Source: an uncultured Oscillospiraceae bacterium (lineage in GTDB: Bacteria; Bacillota; Clostridia; Oscillospirales; Oscillospiraceae). Taken from it: DNA of 64,000 bases. Made by a program: the position numbers and the translations under genes. The stretch covers positions 1-64,000 of the forward strand of contig CAKTIE010000003.1 of the NCBI GenBank assembly GCA_934565655.1, in the 5' to 3' direction. Below the pieces are notes generated by a model, which worked only from the letters and a program-made list of their open reading frames with translations, made no database searches and had not been told where the DNA came from. Shown here piece by piece: positions 42,401 to 49,873 of this stretch (positions are counted from its first letter, which is position 1; every line of letters starts with the position of its first letter).

Positions 42401-42876
42401 TGGGGAAGCTGTTGGGCGCGGCGTTGATCGCGGCGGCGGCCCTGTGGGCCTTTACGGCCCACCAGCGGCGGGAGCGGCGGCGGACACAGCTGCTGCGGGA
42501 GCTGGCGGCGGCGCTGGACGCCATGGCGGCGGCCATCCGTTGGCAGAAAAAGCCCCTGCCGGATATCCTGTCGGCCATGCAGCGCTACCCGCTGGCCGGT
42601 GCGTACTTCCGCCGTGTGGAAAAGCTGCTGCAAGGCGGTATACCTTTACAGGAGGCGTGGTATCGCGCATTTTCCGCCATGCCTGCGGAGGCGGAGCCGG
42701 TATCAACGCTGGAGCTGACCGGCGACGAGGAGGAGCTGACCGCCGCGCTGCTGTATGCCGCCCGGCAGCTGAAGGATGCCTGCCGCCGCCGGGGAGAGCA
42801 GCAAGAGCAGAGCACGAAGCTGTGGCTGGCGGGCGCGCTGTCGGCGGCGGGGCTGCTGATCATTTTACTGCTGTGA
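42400..42876 (+). CDS. spoIIIAB: Stage III sporulation protein AB
   Basis: 158-aa membrane protein with TM helices at both ends (residues 4-20 and 143-157). The Bacillus ortholog resembles type II secretion GspF-like platform proteins of the channel. The ATG at 42400 shares its A with the spoIIIAA stop TGA (TGATG); a GTG one codon earlier is possible. Confidence 0.92.
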   Translation: MGKLLGAALIAAAALWAFTAHQRRERRRTQLLRELAAALDAMAAAIRWQKKPLPDILSAMQRYPLAGAYFRRVEKLLQGGIPLQEAWYRAFSAMPAEAEPVSTLELTGDEEELTAALLYAARQLKDACRRRGEQQEQSTKLWLAGALSAAGLLIILLL

Positions 42877-42886
42877 GGAGAAAAGC

Positions 42887-43081
42887 ATGGATGTGGATCT
42901 GATCTTCAAGATCGCCGCCATCGGGATACTGGTGGCGGTGCTGAACCTGATACTGGTGCGCTCGGGCCGGGACGAGCAGGCGCTGCTGACTACGCTGGCG
43001 GGACTGATCGTGGTGCTGATGATGCTTCTGCAGCAGATCAGCGACCTGTTCGATCTGGTCAAGCGCCTGTTTTCCCTGTGA
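42887..43081 (+). CDS. spoIIIAC: Stage III sporulation protein AC
   Basis: 64-aa protein with two TM helices (residues 4-25 and 33-52: LILVRSGRDEQALLTTLAGLIVVLMML in part), typical of the small SpoIIIAC channel component. GAGGAGAA precedes the ATG. Tightly linked to spoIIIAD. Confidence 0.94.
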   Translation: MDVDLIFKIAAIGILVAVLNLILVRSGRDEQALLTTLAGLIVVLMMLLQQISDLFDLVKRLFSL

Positions 43082-43467
43082 TGGAAACGGCGGCCAGAGT
43101 GGCGGCGGTATGCCTGCTAGGCGCGGTGCTGACGGCGCTCATGAAAAAGACAAGCCCCGACACGGCGCTGCTGCTGGCGCTGGCGGTATGCGTGGCGGTG
43201 CTGGCGGCACTGGCAAGAGGACTGGAGGAGGTCACGGACTTCCTGCGGGAGCTGCTGGACTGGGGCGGCCTGTCCGCCGAGCTGTTCACGCCGCTGCTGA
43301 AAACGGTGGCCATTGCCCTTGTCAGCCGCACCGGCGGCGCGCTGTGCCGGGACGCGGGGGAGGGCGCCATGGCGGGACTGGTGGAGATCGCGGGCACCTT
43401 CGCCGCGCTGCTGGTGTCGCTGCCGCTGTTCCGGGCGGCGTGGCAGATGCTGGAGGGACTGCTGTGA
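43081..43467 (+). CDS. spoIIIAD: Stage III sporulation protein AD
   Basis: 128-aa membrane protein with four hydrophobic stretches, related to SpoIIIAC in its first half; VAIALVSRTGGALCRDAGEGAMAGLVEIAG is the conserved part. The ATG overlaps the spoIIIAC stop. Membrane part of the channel. Confidence 0.93.
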   Translation: METAARVAAVCLLGAVLTALMKKTSPDTALLLALAVCVAVLAALARGLEEVTDFLRELLDWGGLSAELFTPLLKTVAIALVSRTGGALCRDAGEGAMAGLVEIAGTFAALLVSLPLFRAAWQMLEGLL

Positions 43468-44555
43468 AGGGGCGTATCGCGGCCGCGGCGGCGGTACTGT
43501 TGCTGCTGCTGTGCGCCGTACCGGCATGGGCGGCGCTGCCGGAGGAGGTGGAGGACGCCCTTTCCCCCGACGCGCAGGCGCTGCTGGAGCAGCTGGACGG
43601 GGACGCCGCCGACAGCGGCACGCTGTCAAAGGGTGCGGCGAAGCTGTGGGACAACGCCTGCCGTCTGCTGGCGGCGGAGTTCCGCAGCAGCCTGCGGGTG
43701 ATGGTGGTGCTGCTGGGCGCGGTGCTGCTGTACGGCGTGGCGGAGGGCAGCTTTCAGGCGGCGGAGCACCCCCTGATGGCCAATTTCGTGCCGCTGTCCT
43801 TCGTGCTGGTCATCACCATGACGGCGGCAGGCGATGTACAGACCATGATGGGCGCGGGAACGGAGACCATGGAGCAGCTGGACGTGCTCAGCACGGCACT
43901 GCTGCCCTCACTGGCGGCGGCGGTGGCGGCCAGCGGCGGCATCGTGTCGGCCGGTGTGCGGCAGGTGGCCACGGTGTTCTTCGCAAACCTCCTGATGACG
44001 CTGATCCACAGTGTGCTGCTGCCGCTGGTGTACTTCTATGTGGCAGCCTCCGCCGCCGACGCCATGCTGCCGGGCAATCCCCTCAAGCGCATCGCCTCCG
44101 GCATCAAGAGGGTGGTCACATGGGCGCTGACCGGCGCGCTGGTGCTGTTCACCGGCTATCTGACCATCTCCGGCGCGGCGGCCACCTCCGCCGACGCGCT
44201 GACCTTACAGGTGACCCGCACGGTCATCTCCACGGCGGTGCCGGTGGTGGGCGGCATCATCTCCCAGGCCAGCGGCAGCGTGCTGTCCGGCGCGGGACTT
44301 CTGAAAAACTCCATCGGCATCTTCGGCATGCTGGCGGTGCTGGCCACCTGTCTGACGCCCTTCCTGCGGCTGGCGGTGCAGTACCTGCTGTATAAGATCA
44401 CGGCCTTTCTGGCGGGCACCGCCGGAAACGGCACGCTGGTGGAGCTGATCGACGCGCTGGGCAGCGCCTTCGGCCTGATGCTGGGCATGGTGGGCAGCTG
44501 CGCCCTGCTGCTGTTGATCTCTATCACATCCTCTGTATCGGTGGTGATCCCATGA
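43464..44555 (+). CDS. spoIIIAE: Stage III sporulation protein AE
   Basis: 363-aa polytopic membrane protein with an N-terminal signal-like segment (AAAAAVLLLLLCAVPAWAA), six or more helices, and the family block LTLQVTRTVISTAVPVVGGIISQASGSVLSG (in part). Start GTG 43464 overlaps the spoIIIAD stop and follows GGAGGG. Putative channel core. Confidence 0.93.
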   Translation: MKGRIAAAAAVLLLLLCAVPAWAALPEEVEDALSPDAQALLEQLDGDAADSGTLSKGAAKLWDNACRLLAAEFRSSLRVMVVLLGAVLLYGVAEGSFQAAEHPLMANFVPLSFVLVITMTAAGDVQTMMGAGTETMEQLDVLSTALLPSLAAAVAASGGIVSAGVRQVATVFFANLLMTLIHSVLLPLVYFYVAASAADAMLPGNPLKRIASGIKRVVTWALTGALVLFTGYLTISGAAATSADALTLQVTRTVISTAVPVVGGIISQASGSVLSGAGLLKNSIGIFGMLAVLATCLTPFLRLAVQYLLYKITAFLAGTAGNGTLVELIDALGSAFGLMLGMVGSCALLLLISITSSVSVVIP

Positions 44556-45022
44556 GTGTTTTCCGGACATGGCTCTTCGGCATCGTGGCGGCGGCCATGG
44601 TGCTGTCCATCCTCTACGCGCTGATCCCCAAGGGGGCTTTGCTGACCATTGCCAAATGCACCGGCGGCCTTGTGATGCTGCTGGTGGTGCTCCGCCCGCT
44701 GCTGACGCTGGATATGGACAGCTTCCGCTGGCAGTACGAGGCGTGGGAGGGCGCCATCCAGCAGCAGACGGAAGCATACACCGACGCCAACCGGCAGGAG
44801 ATGGCAGCCATCATACAACAGGAGACCGCCGCATATATTTCAGAAAAAGCGGCGGCGCTGGGCCTGACCTGTCATCCGGAGGTGGCCTGTCAGGAGCGGG
44901 ACGGCGTGCCGTTCCCGGTGGAGGTGACGCTGGATATCCCAAGGAACCCGGCGCTGGCAGAGGTGATCGAGACCGATCTGGGCATCGGTGGAGCCTGCCA
45001 GCACTGGCAGGAAACGGAGTGA
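44552..45022 (+). CDS. spoIIIAF: Stage III sporulation protein AF
   Basis: 156-aa protein with two N-terminal TM helices (residues 5-25 and 35-52: TKGA-like loop, LVMLLVVLRPLLTLD) and a soluble domain containing the LEVACQER-type strand. It overlaps spoIIIAE by four bases. Membrane-bound ring component. Confidence 0.92.
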   Translation: MSVFRTWLFGIVAAAMVLSILYALIPKGALLTIAKCTGGLVMLLVVLRPLLTLDMDSFRWQYEAWEGAIQQQTEAYTDANRQEMAAIIQQETAAYISEKAAALGLTCHPEVACQERDGVPFPVEVTLDIPRNPALAEVIETDLGIGGACQHWQETE

Positions 45023-45027
45023 GGCAT

Positions 45028-45531
45028 ATGGCGAAGGAGAAGCTCATATCCTATGTAAAAAAGTACAGATACGTGGCGCTGGTGGTGCTGGCCGGTGTGG
45101 TGCTGATGCTGCTGCCCTCCGGAAAGGGAGAGCAGCAGGTATCGTCTGACCAGCCGGTGAACGTGTCCGAGGCATACTCCCTGGCGGAGACGGAAAAACG
45201 TCTGGAGCAGCTGCTGGGCCGCATCCGGGGTGTGGGGCAGGTGCAGGTGATGCTGACGCTGAAAAGCGGCTCGTCCCTGCAATTGGCGGAGAACCGCAGC
45301 ACCAGCTTGAGGGACACGGAGGATCGTCAGGACCGGGATGTGGTGACGCTGAACCGGGGCAGCGGCTATGAGGACGTGGTGGTGACGGAGCAGACCTACC
45401 CCATTTATCAGGGTGCGGTGGTGGTCTGTCAGGGCGCGGGCGACAGCAGCGTGCATCTGGCGGTCATCCAGGCGGTGTCGGTGCTGACGGGACTGGGCAG
45501 CGACAAGATCACGGTGGTGCAATGGAAATAA
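45028..45531 (+). CDS. spoIIIAG: Stage III sporulation protein AG
   Basis: 167-aa protein: one TM helix (residues 15-33, VALVVLAGVVLMLLP), a linker, then a ring-building motif domain (EKRLEQLLGRIRGVGQVQVMLTL, DVVVTEQTYPIYQGAVVVCQGAG) related to secretion-system EscJ-type proteins. SpoIIIAG oligomerises into the channel ring between membranes. Starts at ATG 45028. Confidence 0.94.
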   Translation: MAKEKLISYVKKYRYVALVVLAGVVLMLLPSGKGEQQVSSDQPVNVSEAYSLAETEKRLEQLLGRIRGVGQVQVMLTLKSGSSLQLAENRSTSLRDTEDRQDRDVVTLNRGSGYEDVVVTEQTYPIYQGAVVVCQGAGDSSVHLAVIQAVSVLTGLGSDKITVVQWK

Positions 45532-45561
45532 GAATATAGCGGAAAGCAGGAGGGCAAGAGC

Positions 45562-46110
45562 ATGAAGATCCAATGGAAGAAGAACTGGAAGCGTCCGGCG
45601 GTGGTGCTGGCGGTGCTGGTGCTGGTGGGAGCGTCGGTCTATCTGAACTGGCGGTACGCCGGGAACGTGGCGGAAACGGACAAAATTCTGGGGCAGGCCA
45701 CGCTGGTCAACGAGAATGGCGAAGGCGTCACCGTATCCGGCGATGCGGCTGGGGAAAACGACTACTTCGCCACGGCGCGGCTCAGCCGCAAGCAGGCCCG
45801 CGACAGCGCCATCAGCATGCTGCAGGAGGCGGAGCTGGATGAAAACGCCACCGAGGAGGTGTGCAACGAGGCCAGCCAGACCCTGCAGGTACTGGCGGGC
45901 TACACCGTGGCGGAGTCTCAGGTGGAGAATCTGGTGACGGCCAAGGGCTACGCCGACTGCGTGGTGTTCATGGGCTCGGACTCCTGCAGCGTGGTGGTGG
46001 ACGCCGGTGAGGACGGCCTTGACGCCACGGACGTGGCCCGGATCAAGGATATCGTCATCAACGAGACCCAGTACACCGCCGGACAGATCAAGATCATGGA
46101 GGCGGACTAA
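45562..46110 (+). CDS. spoIIIAH: Stage III sporulation protein AH
   Basis: 182-aa protein with one TM helix (residues 12-28) and a soluble domain that, in Bacillus, docks with forespore SpoIIQ: ARLSRKQARDSAISMLQEAELDENATEE, then VENLVTAKGYADCVVFMGSDSCSVVVDA (partial quotes). Last gene of the spoIIIA operon; AGGAGGG precedes ATG 45562. spoIIQ is not in this window. Confidence 0.94.
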   Translation: MKIQWKKNWKRPAVVLAVLVLVGASVYLNWRYAGNVAETDKILGQATLVNENGEGVTVSGDAAGENDYFATARLSRKQARDSAISMLQEAELDENATEEVCNEASQTLQVLAGYTVAESQVENLVTAKGYADCVVFMGSDSCSVVVDAGEDGLDATDVARIKDIVINETQYTAGQIKIMEAD

Positions 46111-46157
46111 AAGCACCCTGCGGGTGCAGAGAAGAGAGAAAAGTGAAGAGTGAAAAG

Positions 46158-46316
46158 CCAAAGCCTCCCTTGTGTAAAGGCACCCCAGTGCGCACACTGG
46201 GGCGTGCACAGCTGAGGTGGCAACGCGAAGCGTTGACGGAGGGATTGTCCGAAATACGTTTTATCCCCTCAGTCACCTTCGGTGACAGCTCCCCTTGCAA
46301 CAAGGGGAGCCTTTGG
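46158..46316. repeat. Intergenic palindromic repeat, family A, copy 2
   Basis: Ends CCAAAGCCTCCCTTGTG (left) and CAAGGGGAGCCTTTGG (right) are imperfect inverted copies. Inside is a perfect CCCCAGTG/CACTGGGG hairpin absent from copy 1 at 12236-12349, plus AACGCGAAGCGTT and TCACC/GGTGA stems. Non-coding, MITE-like. Confidence 0.75.
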
Positions 46317-46360
46317 TGCGATGCATCGACATTTGATGCTGCATCACATCAAAAACATCT

Positions 46361-46409
46361 TTTCCCGCCGCAAATTGTTGTTGTAATTTCCGGCGGGAAA
46401 TGGTATACT
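46361..46409 (+). promoter_or_regulatory. asp23-nusB promoter with overlapping inverted repeat
   Basis: TTGTAA (46381-46386) and TATACT (46404-46409), spacer 17. TTTCCCGCCG (46361-46370) and CGGCGGGAAA (46391-46400) form a perfect 10-bp dyad straddling the -35 and spacer, which could be an operator or an upstream terminator. Confidence 0.6.
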
Positions 46410-46450
46410 GAATTTTACGAATGAGTTTTATTGCAAGGAGACACATCGTT

Positions 46451-46810
46451 ATGCCTGAGAATAAAGAATATATGACCCATCAGGAGGAGCTGGGCACTAT
46501 CCAGATCTCCGAGGAGGTGGTGGCGTCCATCGCGTCCGCCGCTGTGCTGGAGGTGGAGGATGTCACCGGATTGATGAGCGCCAACGTGTCGGACTTCATG
46601 GGCGGCAAGAAGATGACCGCCAAGGGCATCCGCGTGGAGATGGACGGCGACGCCATCATGGTGAACGTGTTCATCACGGTGCGCTACGGCTGCACCATCG
46701 GCGAGGTGGCCAAGAAGGCCCAGAACGCCGTGTATCAGGCACTGGAGAGCACCACCGGCTATCCCGTGTCCGCCGTGAACGTCCATGTGGGCGGCATCAG
46801 CTTCAACTAA
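46451..46810 (+). CDS. Asp23/Gls24 family envelope stress protein
   Basis: 119-aa protein. ISEEVVASIASAAVLEVEDVTGLM and VEMDGDAIMVNVFITVRYGCTIGEVAKKAQNAVYQALESTTG (in part) match the Asp23 family, found near the cell membrane and tied to envelope stress; in this position (upstream of nusB) it is a standard Firmicute neighbour (YqhY). ATG 46451 follows AAGGAGA. Confidence 0.92.
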   Translation: MPENKEYMTHQEELGTIQISEEVVASIASAAVLEVEDVTGLMSANVSDFMGGKKMTAKGIRVEMDGDAIMVNVFITVRYGCTIGEVAKKAQNAVYQALESTTGYPVSAVNVHVGGISFN

Positions 46811-46835
46811 ACCGACGAAAAAGAGAGAGAAGAGT

Positions 46836-47285
46836 ATGACACGCAATACTGCCCGTGAGATCGCCATGCATCTGGCGTTTGAACTGAGCTTTACCGACCT
46901 GCCCATCGGGGAATTTCTGGATCACTACCTGTCTGAGGAGAAGTTCGCCGAGCTGGCCCCGGAATGTGACCTGTACGCCCAGCGGCCCAATGCCAAGCAG
47001 GAGACGTACATCCGCCGCCTGGTCTCCGGTGTGGCGGAGCACGCCGCCGAGCTGGACACCTACATCGAGAAGTATGCCAAGGGCTGGCGCTTCGAGCGCA
47101 TTTCGCTGGTGGCCTCGGCCATCATGCGGCTGGCCATGTACGAGATCATGTACATGCCGGATATCCCTCACGGCGTCGCCATCAACGAGGCGGTGGAGCT
47201 GACCCGCAAGTACGACGAGCCGGAGACGGCCAAGTTTGTCAACGGCATTCTGGGCAGCTTCCTGCGGCAGGAGATCAAGGAGTAA
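46836..47285 (+). CDS. nusB: Transcription antitermination protein NusB
   Basis: 149-aa helical protein that with NusE (S10) binds boxA RNA in rRNA antitermination. TRNTAREIAMHLAFELSF and RISLVASAIMRLAMYEIM, and GVAINEAVELTRKYDEPETAKFVNGILG (in part), are the conserved helices. The start is ATG 46836; the ribosome site (GAGAGA) is weak. Linked to asp23 by 25 bases, followed by a terminator. Confidence 0.95.
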   Translation: MTRNTAREIAMHLAFELSFTDLPIGEFLDHYLSEEKFAELAPECDLYAQRPNAKQETYIRRLVSGVAEHAAELDTYIEKYAKGWRFERISLVASAIMRLAMYEIMYMPDIPHGVAINEAVELTRKYDEPETAKFVNGILGSFLRQEIKE

Positions 47286-47291
47286 ACACAG

Positions 47292-47321
47292 AAGGGCAGG
47301 GCCAAAGCCCTGCCCTTTTTC
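47292..47321 (+). terminator. Terminator between nusB and xseA
   Basis: AAGGGCAGGGC, loop CAAA, GCCCTGCCCTT with a T run, ending 13 bases before the xseA start. It may limit read-through into xseA. Confidence 0.85.
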
Positions 47322-47333
47322 GTAGGAGTTGTT

Positions 47334-48536
47334 ATGGAACAGCATGTTTTCAGCGTGACGGAAGTCAATCAGTATATCAAGAGCATTATCGACGGCGTGC
47401 CCCAGTTGGGCGAGCTGCTGATCCGGGGCGAGCTGTCCAACTATAAGATCTATCCCTCCGGACACCATTACTTCACCCTGAAGGACGGCGAGAGCGCCAT
47501 CCGCTGCGTCATGTTCCGGGGCAGCGCGGGGAAGCTGCGGTTCCGTCCGGAGAGCGGCATGCAGGTCATTGCCGGAGGGCGCGTCAGCGTTTACCCCCGT
47601 GATGGCGCGTACCAGCTGTATTGCACATCCTTGTCGGCGGACGGCATCGGCGATCTGTATGTGGCCTTTGAGCAGCTGAAGGACAAGCTGAACCGCGAGG
47701 GGCTGTTTGATCCCGACCACAAGAAGCCGCTGCCGCTGTATCCCCGGCGCATCGCCATCGTCACCTCGTCGGCAGGCGCGGCGGTACACGACATGATCCG
47801 CATTCTGCGGCGGCGCTATCCCATTGCCAAGGTGCTGCTGCTGCCGGTACGGGTGCAGGGCGCGGAAGCGCCGCCGGAGATCGTGGGCGCCATCCGCTAC
47901 GCCAACCGCTGGCAGCTGGCGGATGTGCTGATCGTGGGCCGGGGCGGCGGCTCCATCGAGGATCTGTGGGCCTTCAACGACGAGCGGGTGGCCCGGGCCA
48001 TCTATGCCTCGGAGATCCCGGTGATCTCCGCCGTGGGGCATGAGCCGGATGTGACCATCTCTGATTTCGTGGCGGACCGCCGGGCGTCCACGCCTTCCAA
48101 CGCGGCGGAGATCGCCGTACCGGATCAGGCGGAGCTGCTGAAGCGGCTGGACAGCGCCTCCCGCGCCATGGCGCAGGGAACGCTGAACACGCTGGAGAGG
48201 GCGGATACGCAGCTGAAGGCGCTGGCGGCCAAGCGGGTGCTGACCGATCCCATGGCGTTTGTCGATGACCGGCGGATGCAGCTGGACAGCGTGCAGCAGC
48301 GCCTGGGCCTGACGGCCCACCGGCAGCTGAGCGCGCGGCAGCAGCGGTTCACCGCGCTGGCGGCGTCGCTGGACGCCCTCAGCCCGCTGAAGGTGCTGGG
48401 CCGGGGCTACGCCATGGCGCAGGCGGCGGACGGCACGGTGCTGCGGACAAGCCGGCAGGTAAGGGAAGGCGACAGGATACATGTGCAGCTGGGGCAGGGC
48501 GCGCTGGACTGCACCGTTGACCATAAGGAGGACTGA
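47334..48536 (+). CDS. xseA: Exodeoxyribonuclease VII large subunit
   Basis: 400-aa catalytic subunit of ExoVII, which degrades single-stranded DNA. N-terminal OB fold (VFSVTEVNQYIKSIIDGV, KDGESAIRCVMFRGSAGKLRF), then the nuclease domain (IAIVTSSAGAAVHDMIRILRRRYP, ADVLIVGRGGGSIEDLWAFNDE with the conserved GRGGGS, HEPDVTISDFVADRRASTPS). The stop is four bases before xseB. Confidence 0.96.
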   Translation: MEQHVFSVTEVNQYIKSIIDGVPQLGELLIRGELSNYKIYPSGHHYFTLKDGESAIRCVMFRGSAGKLRFRPESGMQVIAGGRVSVYPRDGAYQLYCTSLSADGIGDLYVAFEQLKDKLNREGLFDPDHKKPLPLYPRRIAIVTSSAGAAVHDMIRILRRRYPIAKVLLLPVRVQGAEAPPEIVGAIRYANRWQLADVLIVGRGGGSIEDLWAFNDERVARAIYASEIPVISAVGHEPDVTISDFVADRRASTPSNAAEIAVPDQAELLKRLDSASRAMAQGTLNTLERADTQLKALAAKRVLTDPMAFVDDRRMQLDSVQQRLGLTAHRQLSARQQRFTALAASLDALSPLKVLGRGYAMAQAADGTVLRTSRQVREGDRIHVQLGQGALDCTVDHKED

Positions 48537-48539
48537 CAT

Positions 48540-48770
48540 ATGGCGGCAAAAAAGACATTTGAGGAAAACATGGCGCGGCTGGAGGAGATCGTGGGCAAGC
48601 TGGAAAAGGGCGACGCCCAGCTGAGCGACTCCCTGAAGCTGTTTGAGGAGGGCACGAAGCTGATCGCCCAGTGCCGCACGGAGCTGGACAAGGCGGAGCA
48701 GCAGGTGGTCAAGCTGATGAAGGGCCCCGACGGCGCTCCCATCGAGAGTGATTTTTTAAGCGAGGAATAA
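48540..48770 (+). CDS. xseB: Exodeoxyribonuclease VII small subunit
   Basis: 76-aa coiled-coil protein (FEENMARLEEIVGKLEKGDAQLSDSLKLFEEG, in part) that decorates the XseA filament and is needed for activity. Precedes ispA by one base. Confidence 0.95.
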   Translation: MAAKKTFEENMARLEEIVGKLEKGDAQLSDSLKLFEEGTKLIAQCRTELDKAEQQVVKLMKGPDGAPIESDFLSEE

Positions 48771-48771
48771 T

Positions 48772-49641
48772 ATGGATTACGAAGCGAGATACAAGGAATA
48801 TCAGCAGGCCATCGAAAAGTATCTGGACGGCCTGTTTACGGGAAAGGTGGCCTACGGCAAGCTGTACGAGGCCATGCGCTACGCCATTCTGGGCGGCGGC
48901 AAGCGCATCCGTCCGGTGCTGACGCTGGAGTTTGCCCGTCTGGGCGGCATCGACTGGCATCTGGCGCTGCCCTTCGGCTGCGCGCTGGAGCTGGTGCATA
49001 ATTACAGCCTCATCCACGACGACCTGCCCTGCATGGACGACGACGACCTGCGCCGGGGCAAGCCCACCTGCCACAAGGCCTACGGCGAGACGCTGGCCGT
49101 TCTGGCGGGCGACGCCCTCCAGCCGGAGGCGTTCCGCCTGATTCTGGACGCGCCCATGCTGTCCAACGACACGCGGCTGGAGGCGCTGCGGGTGCTGGTG
49201 CGGGCCTGCGGTGCGGACGGCATGGTGGGCGGCCAGGTGCTGGACACCGTGTATAACGTGGACACCGCCGAGGGCCTGACCCAGCTGAATCGCCTGAAAA
49301 CCGGCGTGATGATCTCCGGCGCGGCGGAGCTGGGCTGCGTGGCCGCCAAGATGAACCAGGGTATGCGCTCTCAGGCGCTGGCTTACGCCGACGGCATCGG
49401 CAAGGCCTTCCAGATCCGGGACGATATGCTGGACGTGGTGGGTGACGCCGCCGTGTTCGGCAAGCCCATCGGCTCCGACAAGGAGGAGGGCAAGGTCACG
49501 TTTGTGGACGTGCTGGGGCTGGACGGCTGCGCCAAAGAGGTGGAGCGCTGCACGGAGAGCGCCAAGGCCGCCGTGGCCAACTGGTCGGATCACATGTTCC
49601 TGTGGGAGCTGGCCGACCGCATGGTAGGCCGGAACAAGTAA
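48772..49641 (+). CDS. ispA: Polyprenyl synthetase (farnesyl diphosphate synthase type)
   Basis: 289-aa prenyl transferase condensing IPP with allylic diphosphates. First Asp-rich motif DDLPCMDDDD starts near residue 83, second DDMLD near 217, and lysine/arginine GGGKRIRPVLTL near 45. This is the usual ispA position between xseB and the dxs block; here a surface-protein gene and OLE RNA separate it from dxs. No plus-strand terminator immediately follows, apart from the shared one at 49795-49833. Confidence 0.95.
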   Translation: MDYEARYKEYQQAIEKYLDGLFTGKVAYGKLYEAMRYAILGGGKRIRPVLTLEFARLGGIDWHLALPFGCALELVHNYSLIHDDLPCMDDDDLRRGKPTCHKAYGETLAVLAGDALQPEAFRLILDAPMLSNDTRLEALRVLVRACGADGMVGGQVLDTVYNVDTAEGLTQLNRLKTGVMISGAAELGCVAAKMNQGMRSQALAYADGIGKAFQIRDDMLDVVGDAAVFGKPIGSDKEEGKVTFVDVLGLDGCAKEVERCTESAKAAVANWSDHMFLWELADRMVGRNK

Positions 49642-49647
49642 AAATTT

Positions 49648-49785
49648 CGTAGGGCGGCCTGCCCTCAGGCCGCCGCCGTTTGTTGGTGATGTCTGCGTTT
49701 ACTGTGCGGCGGGGTGAGGGCACCCCGCCCTACGATAGAACGTCGATAGAACTGCGTAGGGGGCGGCGTCCTCGACGCCCCGCAA
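49648..49785. repeat. Intergenic palindromic repeats, family B, copies 2 and 3
   Basis: CGTAGGGCGG (49648-49657) and CCGCCCTACG (49725-49734) form an outer 10-bp inverted repeat around inner stems (GGCGGCCTG/CAGGCCGCC). Next to it at 49755-49785, CGTAGGGGGCGGCGTCCTCG then ACGCCCC is a near-identical version of the element at 41296-41342. Non-coding. Confidence 0.7.
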
Positions 49786-49794
49786 TAAGATTAT

Positions 49795-49833
49795 GAGAAA
49801 AGGACAGGCGCTGCTGCGTCTGTCCTTTTCTCT
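49795..49833. terminator. Bidirectional terminator between ispA and the surface-protein gene
   Basis: GAGAAAAGGACAG, a 13-bp stem with loop GCGCTGCTGCGT, and CTGTCCTTTTCTC; A-rich on one side, T-rich on the other, so it can stop transcription from both convergent genes. Confidence 0.78.
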
Positions 49834-49873
49834 GCCTAAAGATCTCTGCTTTGGGAGAGGAGAATGAAGCGAG

